Of a stretch of 64,000 nucleotides of DNA, positions 11,033 through 21,563 are shown piece after piece (within the stretch, counting starts at the first letter, position 1; each line of letters opens with the position of its first letter). The position numbers were made by a program, and so were the translations under genes. The stretch covers positions 98,317,591-98,381,590 of the forward strand of contig JAYESD010000003.1 of assembly GCA_036927565.1 (NCBI GenBank), in the 5' to 3' direction. This stretch comes from Tuctoria greenei (taxonomy: Eukaryota > Streptophyta > Magnoliopsida > Poales > Poaceae). The notes under the pieces were generated by a model. The model saw nothing but the letters and a program-made list of their open reading frames with translations, ran no database searches and was not told the DNA's origin.

Positions 11033-12613
11033 TGTAGTATCGAAGAGCACGTGAAAAGCTACCAGAGGGGGTGAATGGTAGATTAAAAAATCTTACGCAG
11101 CAAAAAAACTAAATCCCAACCCCTTCGGCAGAAAAATGATGTGTTAAAGAAATCATGTGTGAGACTAATATAAATGTGTTTCACCGTGACAAAAGTGATA
11201 TATATAAGATAGAATCAAGTCACGAAGATGACACAACAAGAATCACTCAAATCCATCGAGAGAAACTCAAGTTACGATCGAAAGATTAAACAAGGGTCAA
11301 TCTGTCCTACCCGAGAAAAACAGTTATGGAATGCTGCAAAGAAACTCGTGTAGATCAAAACCCACAAATCCAATGACCGTGAAATTTTTACAGATGATAT
11401 ATAATAAAGTTTTGAAGACAACCCAAAAAGCATCACGTCAATTGGATCTATAAAACTCGAGTTATAATAAAACCACCGAAGAAAGGTATTGCTGTGCAGA
11501 AACTCGACGAGAAAGACTTGACAAAAACAAGTCGGACAAACAAGGCACAAAATTTCCTTTAAACTATGATCTTTATTCAATAGAACACAAGAGGAAATCC
11601 CAAAAGTCGTCTACAACGAGCTCTGGCCTCCCTTGCTTATATAACCTATCCGAAGGCCAACTCCACTCAAATCAGGACTCTAATCCTACTCTGTTCACGA
11701 ATCGAAACTTTCCATAACTCCTCAAGACTCTTCTATACGCAGATAGAAGCAATATTAAGACTTCAGAACACCTTAGGAATGTATCCCACATTCCTAAAAC
11801 AACTCAAATTCATAACTCACACGAAATGCTATCATAACCAACTCAAATCATTCCATATTTGAGTCAAACACAACTCAATCGCAGCTTGAGTCCATAATCT
11901 AGTCGGTTGGACCTTTCCGACCAATTCTTTACGTCCACATCTCTTCATCACGCCTTGGAAACATGTAGCCACGTCCATGCACATCTTGCACACGTGCAAA
12001 CATCTTCCAGTGACGTCCACGATACCTTCATATGCATTGTTCTTGATTCAAACATGTTGCGCGACCTCCCGATCAACTCAACCACAATTCCTCCCGAACT
12101 TGGTTGTTGAACCTCATCTTCTCCCTAAGATTATTTCAATGGATCCTATCAATAGCCATGCCTTGAACTCAAGCAACACCTGCACATGAATAAACAACCA
12201 ATACTTTCGAGCACAAGTCCTCGACTTGACTCACGTTAGTTCCGAAACTACAACATCTTACGTGACCACTTCACAAAAGCATGTTGCAAATCATAGCAAA
12301 ATGTTATCAACCATAACCACCTAAACACACCAACAACTTAGTTAAAGAATACTAAGCAAACTTTCCATAAATGTAGAGCAAGTTTGAAACATTGCAAGAT
12401 AAAAGCAGGAAAATTGCGATCAAGCTCCGAACTTTGCCCAAGCTAACCGGATCTTGAGCTGGAGCTTACCAAAGCTAGTACAACCTAGCGCCGGAGCTAA
12501 CCAACATAATTCGGACCTAGCAAAACAAGTTGGATCTAGCAGAAAAAGATTAATGGCAGCATTCAAAACTTTTATTGTCAAAGCCAATGTATTCAGCACA
12601 CATAGGTCTCACA
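11033..12613 (-). repeat. Solo LTR of the Copia-B family inside Sire-A
   Basis: The sequence is similar along its length to the LTRs of Copia-B (21564-23186 and 29549-31149), including the shared ends: plus-strand TGTAGTATCGAAG at the left and CATAGGTCTCACA at the right. No internal region is attached. Flanking bases are TAATG (11028-11032) and TAACG (12614-12618), a 5-bp TSD with one difference. A TATA-like CTTATATAAC lies at about 11635-11644. It splits Sire-A codons KLKNVM from HINSYEQ, so one full element landed here and recombined between its LTRs. Confidence 0.85.
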
Positions 12614-14758
12614 TAACGTTTTTGAGCTTATCAACATTGTTAGGTTTTCTAGCTTGAAGGAAGTTTGCTTTAACAAAGACAATGCGCTCCTTGTTATTCT
12701 TATGGTTTCTATCATTTTTCTTTTTACCATAGGAATACCCAATGCCATATTTGACATTAGGAGGTCTTGTGGCCAAGTATGCACTGCGTGCATACTTGAT
12801 CTTCTCCTTGTCAAATATGCCATTACGGGAAGGATGCTTGTCCTTTATCAAGTTTGACTTATCCTCCAAGCTAGTATCAATTTTGGCACATGCACAAGTA
12901 GTAGTAGGTTCAGTTTTAAGGGATTGAGAAAGTGAGCTTGAAGAGGATGAATGTTCACTTTTCTTGAGTGACTCAACTTGTACCTCAAGGATCTTGTTAA
13001 CTTTGGTTAAGTTAGCAAGTTCATCCTTGATGGTAGCATTTGAGTCACTTAACTTCAAGCAATCTTCCTTGCTTGAAGCTAGCTCAAGTTCAAGTGACTT
13101 GCTTCGCTCCTTTTCAAGTTCAAGGAGCTTTTTGATCTTAAGATACTCCTCCTTTTGAAGGATGATCATATCTTCTTGTCGATCAACAAGCTCCTCCTTA
13201 TCAATAAGTTTATCCATTAAGAATTTCATTCTTGCGGCAGTTTTCTTATCAAGGCCAACAAGCATATCTTCATCATCACTACTGGCATCACTATCACTAG
13301 AGTAAGAATGCGAGGAGGAAGATTTAGATGTTACCTTTATTTTACCTTCCCTCACCATGAGGCATGTGTCATTGTCCTTTTTTGCACCAATGATGGGGAA
13401 GAGGGTCGATTTCTTGGTCGTCTTGTTGATGGCTATGCTAGCCATCTCCTCTTCCTCTTTGGACAAGGACTCATCATTTCAGTCCCACTCCTTTCCGAGA
13501 TGCACCTGCCAGGTTGCCTTTTCTTCTTGAATAACTTCTTGGGTTGAGGCTTTGTTTCCTTGGTCTTCTTCTTGTTTTCCTCACAGGGGCAATCAACTAT
13601 AAAGTGGTCATATTCACCACAGTTATAGCAGGCCCGCCTCAACTATGGTCTTGACTTTTCTTTGTGTTTTCATTCACTTGATTTACCCACTTGTCTTCTC
13701 TTCATCACCCTATTATATTTCTTCATGAAGAGGATCATGTCTTCCTGATCTATGTCGCTGCTCTCATCATCGCCGTCATCTTCATCTTGAGCCTGTCGAG
13801 CTTCTTTTGACAAGGGCTTGCAAGTGGATTTTAAGGCGACCCCTTTCTTCTTTGCCGAGGTGAGGTCGGCAATCTCCTTTACATGTTTAGCTTGCTTCTC
13901 CATCATTTCAAAGTTGATGATCTTTCCAAGCAATTCGTCCAGGGTCATTTTCTTGTACCCGGGACTCTCTAATCATCGAGCACATGGTAACATTGCGAGG
14001 CATGAAAGCTCGAAGGATGATCTTCACCACCTCGTGATCATTCCATTTTTTACTTCCATATGCTCAAACCTTGTTGATGAGAGTCCTCAACCGGTTGTAC
14101 ATGTCTTGCAGCGACTCATCTTCTTCTATGGCGAATCTTCCCAATTTGCCTCAATCATTTAGATATTCGCCTCTCGCACATAACGATCGCCTTCATGTGC
14201 AGTTTGCATTGTGTCCCATATTTCCTTTGCAATCTCGAGTCCATGCACCTTGGTGAACTCGTCCCGACTTAGTGATGATCTGATGACCACTGCAGCTTGA
14301 GCATTCTGATGAATTGCTTGCTCTTGGCTTGGTGTGAGCTCTTCATCGTCGTCTGGGATATCTATACATGTGCACACTATATGCCACAAGCTGAGGTTAA
14401 GTAAGATTAAATGCATTTTCATGTTTTGCCTCCACATTGAGTAATCATTGCCATCAAAGTGTGGGGCTTTTCCTAGTGGAATAGACAAATAATGGCTATT
14501 GTTAGAATTTTGACGATCGTAGTTGAAAGGATATCGGGAGTAGTCGGTATGACTACTCCCCTTCTTCTTCTCGTCTTCGATCTTCATTTTCCATTTGGAG
14601 CAGGCTTTCTTCCTTAGGAGTGCCATGAGTTCCAGTGTCTCCTCATCGTCATCCTCGAAGTCCTGAATGGCGTCAAGGAGCTTCTCCAACTTTTGCGCCT
14701 TCTCATCTTCAACCTTCTTTTGGTTGAGGCTCTTGTGCACATCCTTCATGCCCGACAT
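12614..14758 (-). pseudogene. Sire-A gag, frameshifted
   Basis: The start is chosen at 14758 (MSGMKDVHKSLNQKK), 38 bp after the PBS. The N-terminal frame 14159-14758 holds an acidic stretch and the Copia Gag motif PHFDGNDYSMWRQNMKMHL. Downstream pieces are MTLDELLGKIINFEM (13670-13948), a zinc knuckle CYNCGEYDHFIVDC (CX2CX4HX4C intact, about 13588-13629) and a coiled-coil-rich C-terminal part with many Lys/Glu/Leu (12614-13466). The frame changes near 14160, 13650 and 13450. The long coiled-coil tail is usual in Sirevirus Gag proteins. Confidence 0.86.
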
Positions 14759-14795
14759 TTTCTCTTCGAGCGATTAGTCTCCTCTTGAATAGTCC

Positions 14796-14808
14796 GGCTC
14801 TGATACCA
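14796..14808 (-). promoter_or_regulatory. Sire-A primer binding site (initiator tRNA-Met)
   Basis: The sense strand reads TGGTATCAGAGCC, matching the 3' end of plant initiator tRNA-Met, the standard Copia primer. It lies two bases from the LTR end. Confidence 0.93.
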
Positions 14809-14894
14809 CTTGAATGTGGCCTAGAGGGGGGTGAATAGGCTTTTTTGAATTTTAGTCGGAACCAGCAACACTTAGCAACTTGATCAAATACTAG

Positions 14895-16110
14895 GAAATC
14901 GGACTAGTCCGGTAGAGTGCGGGCTAGCCCGGTGCGTGCAGACTAGATTGATCTAGTTAGATCAATGATCTTAATACCAGCACAGTACGAAGCGGAATAT
15001 AGTATGTAACCTGAAGTATTGAGTCAATAAAATCAAGGGTAGCACAAACTAACTTTGGTTTCAATGTTTTAATGTAGGATATGCAAGATCAAGTAAACCC
15101 TAGAATGTAATATGAAAAACTAAGAACATGATGACACAAGATTTTATCCCGTGGTTCGGTTCCCGCAGAGGCAACCTACGTCCACGTTGAGGAGCCCACG
15201 AAAGGACTGGGTCTTCTCCAACCCTACCCTCGCTGAATCGCCATAGAGGCCGATTCTCTTCCACTAATCACAAGGGGTAAATCACCAAGTTGAAGGGGCC
15301 TTCTCACAAGTTAAAGGCTCCCCAAGATTAAAAATCAAATAGCACCAAGAACACACTCGTAAGATCCACAATATAACAACAAGAGTGTGTTAGAGAATCA
15401 AACCAAGAGCTGAAACGTGAAGAATCGTGTCTCTCCTTTGATCTAGAGTTGATCCACACAAATTTGATCTTTCTTTCGTTGAATCATGTGGAGAGACGTG
15501 TTTTCTAGGCTCTTGGAGGGTGTGATGGCACAGGTAGTCGAGAGAGTTGAAAGTAGGGCCGTGCACATCTATTTATGTGGAGGTTTCCAAAAGTTACCGT
15601 TAGGGTTTCGAGAGTCTGGACTAGTCCGTGATGGATTTCAGACTAGTCCAGTGTGTGACATGTAGGAAACCCTAAGTTCTCAAGAACATCGGGCTTGTCC
15701 GGCCTTGGGCGGACTAGTCCGATTTAGGCTCTGGAAGAGTTCGGACTAGTCTGGTCATTATCGGACTAGTCCAGTTGTGGTGAACCCCTTAGTGAATTGA
15801 GGACAAGTCCGCACTTGGAGGACTTGTCTAATTTTAGTCAAAGAGGTTATCGAACTAGTCCGTATATTATCGGACTTGTGCGATGTCGTGCAAAGTTGTG
15901 AAGTGTTGAGGACTAGTCCGCACTGGGGAGGACTAGTCTGATTTTAGTCACAAAGATATCAGACTAGTTCATGGTGATATCGAACTAGTCCAGTCTGTGT
16001 AAACCCGAACTGTGCAGACAAGTCCGCACTGGGAGGACTTGTCCAATTTTGAACAGAGGGGTTTCGGAATAGTCCAGGGTATATTGGACTAGTCTAGTCC
16101 TGTGTAAATT
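14895..16110. repeat. Cluster of GGACTAGTCC palindromes in the Sire-A LTR
   Basis: Perfect copies occur at 14901, 15618, 15711, 15763 and 15909. More than ten one- or two-mismatch variants (GGACAAGTCC, GGACTTGTCC, AGACTAGTCC) are also present, often in pairs 20-40 bp apart. The spacer GTCCGCACTGG recurs. Multiple palindromes in LTRs are known for Sireviruses, but their binding factor is not known to me. Confidence 0.85.
15568..15578 (-). promoter_or_regulatory. Probable TATA box of the Sire-A LTR
   Basis: The sense strand reads CATAAATAGATG, inside the LTR and downstream of most of the palindromes. This is a weak assignment from sequence and position only. Confidence 0.45.
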
Positions 16111-16356
16111 TGTGCAGTGAATGAGTTTTCTTGTGCTTGAGCTCTTGGGGAGTGTTTATCCAACACAGTCCATACACACTAATTTAATCTATTCAGCTCT
16201 TGAGCTCTTTTCCATATAGATCGTCATTCTCCTTTCTTTTTGCGCTTTCTTCATAATTTCATTAAAACCTGCGCTCATCTCAGCAATTTGGTTAGGATCT
16301 CATTTGTTTGTCATAAATCAACCAAAACCCACAAGGGATGCCTAGATGCACTTTCA

Positions 16357-16990
16357 GTCTTATGGAAATAATTCCCCAGGTGTCTCATGTTGACATGGAC
16401 TTTCACACTTCAAGTGACTATACGTTACTTGGATCTTTCCCTAACACTTCTCCATTAGCTTCATCTTCTTGATACTTCATAAAGAGGTCCAGTTTTGTAG
16501 TTAGCATGTCCACTTTATTAATAGTGTGCACGTCAAGCCGACGGAACTAGGCTCATTCATAGATTTACCCTTTGAGTATAGACCTTCTTCTCAATCAAAT
16601 CTTGATCTTTCTCATGATCAATGAGAAGAGATCTCCTCCATCTTCAGGATGAACATTATCATGCCTCGATGGAGTCAACCCATTTTAGGATTGCTTGACA
16701 ATGTGCCAACTACCCACCCCATGGTTGAGGCAATCCATGATATAATCTTGGAGCCTCTGTCAAGCTTTGGGGATAGATGCCTTTGGATCTTGCTGGAAGC
16801 TAGAGAATCCTCTCGTAATGGGCAAAGGTGTTGCCCAACGGGAATAACATGTCAAGGAACGCCTTGAAATACTATTGTAGGTTAGCCCTTGCGTCCTCGT
16901 AGGCTTTTCCATGGAATGGCTGACCAAACATTACCATGTTTTAACACAAACTAAGAAAACAACGAAAGGGTAAACCTGTCTAATAACTAC
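16357..16990 (-). pseudogene. Athila-3 gag remnant
   Basis: Translated pieces align by eye with the Athila-1 Gag. FGQPFHGKAYEDARANLQ matches ANPFCGKANENASAHLQ, SFQQDPKASIPKA matches SFQQEPKESIPEA, and VDMLTTKLDLFMKYQEDE matches VDTIDAELDLLMKKIDGQ. About 55 codons are missing in the middle, and several stops and frameshifts are present. It ends at the zinc-knuckle region, where Sire-A is inserted. It is a dead fragment, the oldest coding sequence in the left nest. Confidence 0.75.
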
Positions 16991-17038
16991 TAGTACATAT
17001 AGCTTAATTGTAAGTAATTGCTATCCTTTACTTTTGTC

Positions 17039-17061
17039 GCCTTCCCCAAAAATGGTGTTAG
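17039..17061 (-). promoter_or_regulatory. Athila-3 primer binding site, decayed
   Basis: The sense strand reads TAACACCATTTTTGGGGAAG, a degraded form of TGGCGCCGTTGCCGGGGAAG seen in Athila-1. It is preceded by CAAGCGTTTC, like CAAGCATTTC in Athila-1. Confidence 0.7.
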
Positions 17062-17411
17062 AAACGCTTGTAGGTAATTCCTACGATCACATCATAAATC
17101 CGAAAGTGCATGGAATACCGATGTAGTATTTCACCATGAGTATTCCCAAGTGTATCATATTTATCCAAAAAAAGGTGGAGAAGCAAAGATGTCATTATTC
17201 TTATGATCAAGATATAGAGTACTATGTAATTATCGTAATAGGAGTAAGATGATAATAATAACAGTGCGACGTGCAATCTAATCCTGGAGACAAGGTAGTC
17301 CTAGTGAGAGCTAAGCTAAGAAAAGGTTGTTCCTAATGTGCATAGCCTAATAGTGTCACTACAAGGATTCCGTCCTGTTGCAACGATTGTACCGCAAGGA
17401 ATACTAAATCA

Positions 17412-18445
17412 TTGCAGTAAGCTTGGTCTTTTGCCACGATTCACTAGTTCATGGCATTAGGACCTATCACCACAGAACACAATCGTTGCATTAGGATCTG
17501 TTGCCACGATTTAATAGTTCGTGGCGTTAGGATTTACCGCCATGGAACACAAACATTGGAATAGGATCTCTTTCCATGAATCAAAAATTTGTTGCATTAG
17601 GATCCTAATGCAGCAGAACACAATCATTGCATTAGGATATGTAGCCATGAATCACTAGTTCGTGACATTAGGATCTATCGCCATGGAACACAATCATTGC
17701 ATTAGGATCTTTTGCCACGACTTACTAGTTCGTGGCGTTATGATCTATCGCCATGGAACACAATCATTGCATTATGATTTGTTGCCATGAATCACTAGTT
17801 CGTTGCATCAGGATCTTTCGCCATGGAGCACAATCATTGCATTAGGATCTGTCGCCATGATTGTACTAGTTCGTGGCCTTAGGATCTATCGCCACGGAAC
17901 ACAATCGCTGCATTAGGATCTGTTGCCATGATTCACTAGTTCGTGGCATTAAGATCTATTGCCACGGAATACAATCATTGCATCAGGATATGTTGTCACG
18001 AATCACTAGTTCGTTGCATTAGGATCTTTCACCACAAAGCACAATCGTTGCATTAGGACCTGTTGCCACGATTGTACTAGTTCGTGGCCCTAGGATCTAT
18101 CGTCGTGGAACACTAACGTTGCATTAGGATTTGTTGCCATGATTCACTAGATCGTGGTGTTAGTATCTATCGCAACAGAACACATTTGTTGCATTATGAT
18201 CTGTTGCCACAAATCACTAGCTTGTTGCATTAGAATCTTTCGCCATGGAGCACAATCATTGCATTAGGATTGTTGCCATGATTGTACTAATTTGTGGCCT
18301 TTAGGATCTATATCAATGGAATACAATTATTGCATTAGGATTTGTTGCCACAAGTCACTAGTTCGTGACATTAGGATCTATCGCCATAGAGCACAATCAT
18401 TGCTTTAGGATCTGTTGCCAGGATTCACTAGGTCATTGATGACCT
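17412..18445. repeat. CACTA array 1: about 14 units of about 70 bp, with higher-order triplets
   Basis: Each unit reads roughly TTGCATTAGGATCTGTTGCC, then CACGATTCACTAGTTCGTGG, then CATTAGGATCTATCGCCATG, then GAACACAATCA. It is itself a diverged dimer of about 35-bp halves. Variants recur every third unit: GATTGTACTAG in the units near 17841, 18051 and 18262, and TTTCGCCATGGAGCAC-type units just before them. This implies amplification of a roughly 211-bp trimer. Confidence 0.85.
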
Positions 18446-18474
18446 CTTTTATAATAATGTGTATAGATTAGGAA

Positions 18475-19330
18475 ACGTTGTATTACAAACCTATTGCCAC
18501 AGATCAAGAAATGTTGCATTACAAACCTATTGCCAAAGATCAGAAATCATTGTATTACGAACCTATTGCCACAATCAGCAATCGTTGCAATACCATACTA
18601 TTCGCCACGGTTGTGAAATTGTTGCAATACCATACTATTCGCCATGGTTGTAAAATCGTTGTAATACCATATTATTCACCACTGATGTGAAATCGTTGCA
18701 ATACCATACTATTCGTCACGAATGTGAAATCGTTGCAATACAATACTATTCGCCACTCTTGTGAAATCGTTAGAATACCATAATTTTTGTTACCGACGTT
18801 AAATCGTCGCAATACCATACTATTTGCCATGGATATGAAATCGTTGCAGTATCATACTATTTGCCATGGCTGTGAAATCATTGAGATACCATACTATTTG
18901 CCACAAATGTGAAATCATTGCAATACCATACTATTCATTGCAATATGTTAAATCATTGCAATATGTTAAATTATTGCAATACTATACTATTTGCCACGGA
19001 TGTGAAATCCTTGCAATACAATACTATTTTCCATGAGTGTAAAATCGTTGCAATATCATACCATTGCCACACATGTGAAGTCGTTGCGACATCATACTAT
19101 TTGTCTCGATACGTTAAATCGTTACAACACCATACTATATGCCACTGATGTGAAATCGTTGCAATACCGCACAATTTGCCACCAACGTCAAATCATTGCA
19201 ATACCATACTAATCATCGCAATACGATAAATCATTGAATACTATACTATTTGCCACCGATGTGAAATTGTTGCAATACCATACTATTTGACACAGATGTC
19301 AAGTCGTTGCAATAACCTATTGCCACAGGA
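18475..19330. repeat. CACTA array 2: about 22 units of 37 bp
   Basis: The unit is approximately TTGCAATACCATACTATTCG followed by CCACGGATGTGAAATCG. The period of 37 was measured between 18584 and 18621. The first units (18475-18580) are a variant with TATTACAAACCTATTGCCAC. The unit length and the TTGCA...GCCAC core resemble the half-unit of array 1, so the two arrays probably share an ancestor. Confidence 0.85.
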
Positions 19331-19861
19331 CTTATTGTAATGATTCGTAAAAACTATCGGCATGTTTTTTTGTTGCAACAAGACCTATTGCAATGAATTT
19401 TGACCTGTTGCAACAATTTTTTCATCATGATAAACCAGAATCCTTGTAGTGTGTACATGTGAATATGCTAGTAATGAATACTACAGCTTAGTAGTCCAAC
19501 ATATCAGGATGGGTTTACCCCTAGCAATACCAGTGTGATTCTCGCTAAGAGCATGTGTAATAGTCGAACATGGGGGCCTACAAAGGATGGAGAGGCTATC
19601 AGCACTTGCAGCTATCCCTCAGAACTGTGGGTGTACAAGACATCCAATGTTACATAACTATCCAAGCACCACACTTGCATGGTAGGTAAATACCAGGGAG
19701 GTCTGGATACAATTATCACTCTAAGGAAATGACTAACCTAAACATTATTGAACCAATGCTGGCACCAAGCACTATGTTATTCATACTAATATATTCATAT
19801 AATACCTAATTAGACTATAGTGTAGGTTTATGATGTTTACGATAACGTAATATTATAATTA

Positions 19862-20008
19862 CTATATATCATAATAACATCTAAACTTACCACATGTATG
19901 GATTCCACAATCAAACAAAAAATGCTTCATCCAAGCATATGGATAAGAGAAGAATAATATTATAATAATGCATAGTGTCACATAAAGAAGAAAAGATACA
20001 TGAGCCAT
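19862..20008 (-). other. Short LTR ORF, Athila-3 upstream duplicate (48 codons)
   Basis: It starts MAHVSFLLYVTLC and contains AWMKHFLFDCGIHTCG. It is the duplicated copy of the short hydrophobic LTR ORF described for Athila-1 at 47281-47478. It could be only a by-product of LTR sequence conservation. No function is assigned. Confidence 0.4.
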
Positions 20009-20213
20009 ATCTTTCCCATTATGGAATTGGGAACTATAGGCTCCTGTTTACCGCCTAAACTCCACTTACAACTTGTAGAAGTGTGTACACAAGAGACTGA
20101 TGCTCAAGTGACATGTATTGTGAGGCAATCACTAATGTAAACATCGTTGAACCAATGATTAACCTAAGCACTAAGTTATTCATACTAACATATTCATACC
20201 ATACTCAATTAGA

Positions 20214-20408
20214 CTATAGTAGAGGCCTAAGGTGTTTATCATAACATATTAATAACGTTACCGCAATATCACAATAACAACTAGTCCCACCACATACATG
20301 GATTCCACAATAAAATAAGGAACATTGCATCCAAGCAATTGAATAATAAAACACTAATATTATTAATAAGCATAATGTCACAAATAAGATAAAAGATACA
20401 TGAGCCAT
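20214..20408 (-). other. Short LTR ORF, Athila-3 (64 codons)
   Basis: It starts MAHVSFILFVTLCLL and keeps AWMQCSLFYCGIHVCGG. It lies about 130 bp downstream of the LTR TATA box in the sense direction, the same layout as in Athila-1 and Athila-2. The open frame persists despite strong LTR divergence, but translation is not shown. Confidence 0.45.
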
Positions 20409-20539
20409 ACTTTCCTGAAATGGGCTTGGGAACTGGAGAGACTCTTCTCTACAACCTAAACTCCACTAAAGTCTAGGAGAAGTGTGTATTAAAGAGAGTT
20501 ATGCTCAAGTGTTGTGTGTTCTAATGACGAGTGAGGGGT

Positions 20540-20550
20540 CCTATTTATAC
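20540..20550 (-). promoter_or_regulatory. TATA box of the Athila-3 LTR
   Basis: The sense strand reads GTATAAATAGGACCCC, the same core as the Athila-1 LTR promoter (TATAAATAGGACCCC). Confidence 0.7.
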
Positions 20551-21035
20551 TAGTTTTTTAGTCCGTTCTCAGCGCCATTTGCGCATGAATCATTCACCAT
20601 CACCTTCAAGGAACTATGGAGAGTGGCACGTAGTAGTGGATCAAGTTTGGCGCTAGGAAGGAGTCGGGCAAACTCTAGGTTCGATCGCACTTCGATGTGC
20701 GCTGATTCTCATGTGCTTTCTCCTAGAGACTGGTAGGTGGGCCCTCGGATCCTTCCCGAGTGTTTTACCATTTTCCTTGGGTACTCCTAAAAGTGGGCCA
20801 TTGTATCCATGGACTATCACATGTTAGCCTCTGATTGGCTGAGAGTGCAGTTTTCAGGATTATATACTCCACCCGATTCTCCTCATTTATGTAATACAAT
20901 ACCTGCATGCACAATTTCTCCAAGTACGAGCGGAACTATGCAAAATCTAAAAGTAATGCAAAGTAAGAAATATTTACTTCTTCACATAATTGAGGTATAT
21001 TGACGATCAAAAATGTTACTTAACGACCGTCAACT

Positions 21036-21563
21036 CCTAGCTTTTCCATGCTAACTGCTTTTTAGAGAGATACACAGCAAACTGACCCTGCAGTTAGGTT
21101 GACCGTGCTCTGTAGGGCGTTTTGGTGGTCTCTCCAATGGGCTAGAGCCATCGGTGATGTCCCGGCGAGCACGTTGCCGCCTCGAGCGAGTAAGCTCGGG
21201 ACTGAAGACAACCCCCGCGCAGAGATGTTTTGTGGCCCAAGGTCTCTAGTTTTCCAACGTGGGTTGATCCCCGTGGCCAGTCATGTGTCCTCGCGTTTGG
21301 GCTGAGATGGCCCAGTGGGCCCGTGTTGTCAGCCCAACTTCATATTTAATTAAGAAAATAAATCCAGAGATTCCACAAACTTTGAAAAATGCTGGAAAAT
21401 AGTACAAAATTTGGGAAAAAGGTAACACAAATTTCTAGGACTCTAGAGGACTGTACTTTGTTTCAGGCGTATGTATTTTGCATGAAATTTTTTTGTATTT
21501 TTCTAATAATTTACTTAAATTGGAAGTTAAAAAAAATAACTATGACCATTATAATTATGAGAA
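21036..21563. other. Unclassified DNA between Athila-3 and Copia-B
   Basis: I see no gene or recognisable element edge. The left half (to about 21330) is GC-richer, and the right half is AT-rich with A and T runs. It continues on the other side of Copia-B at 31155, since both sides share the TSD GAGAA (21559-21563 and 31150-31154). Confidence 0.5.

Larger units (their letters stand above)
8237..16356 (-). mobile_element. Sire-A: Sirevirus-type Ty1/copia element, 5' portion
   Basis: The order leftwards is LTR, tRNA-iMet PBS, gag, protease/integrase, reverse transcriptase. The motifs are those of grass Sireviruses (the Opie/Ji group). The 5' LTR and gag to RT lie in the window; RNase H and the 3' LTR were pushed beyond base 1 by the Tat insertion. 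It inserted into the gag remnant of Athila-3; the right-flank TSD would be GTCTT (16357-16361). A solo LTR of another family (11033-12613) interrupts it. Confidence 0.9.
14811..16356 (-). repeat. Sire-A 5' LTR (1546 bp)
   Basis: On the sense strand it starts TGAAAGTGCATCTAGGC and ends GGCCACATTCA, both typical of grass Sirevirus LTRs. The 4-bp ends TGAA/TTCA are inverted. The adjacent PBS and the interrupted Athila-3 gag fix both edges. Confidence 0.9.
17357..19451. mobile_element. Non-autonomous CACTA (DTC) transposon made of tandem repeats
   Basis: The termini are perfect 14-bp inverted repeats, CACTACAAGGATTC at the left and GAATCCTTGTAGTG at the right. The 3-bp TSD TGT is present at 17354-17356 and 19452-19454. 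CACTAC ends and a 3-bp TSD define the CACTA superfamily. The 2095-bp body has no credible transposase ORF. About 90 percent of it is two tandem arrays whose units share TTGCAnTA and TTGCCAC cores, which resemble hugely expanded subterminal repeats. Any movement would need TNPA/TNPD-like proteins in trans. It sits in the Athila-3 LTR and so is younger than that LTR. Confidence 0.9.
19727..20525. repeat. Tandem duplication of about 400 bp within the Athila-3 LTR
   Basis: The segment starting TTGAACCAATG near 19748 recurs at 20147. Both copies contain TTATTCATACTAA, ACATGGATTCCACAAT and GATACATGAGCCATA in the same order, and both end at a sense-strand ATGGCTCATG short ORF. The two copies are clearly diverged. 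Confidence 0.75.
17069..21035 (-). mobile_element. Athila-3 5' LTR, interrupted by a CACTA element
   Basis: The sense end ACCTACA adjoins the PBS. The sense start, GTTGACGGTCGTTAAGTAAC at the right edge (21015-21034), matches the TGTTGACG start of Athila-1. The terminal A expected there is T (21035). Without the CACTA insertion the LTR is about 1.87 kb, longer than the 1.67 kb of Athila-1, partly because of an internal tandem duplication (19727-20525). The right-flank TSD would be CCTAG. Confidence 0.82.

Noticed and set aside
14796..14808. tRNA gene fragment suggested by the GGCTCTGATACCA motif (also at 29534)
   Set aside because: Only the tRNA-complementary PBS is present, with no cloverleaf; it adjoins an LTR.
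17412..19330. CRISPR-like array
   Set aside because: Units are contiguous tandem repeats without unique spacers, inside a CACTA transposon in a plant genome.
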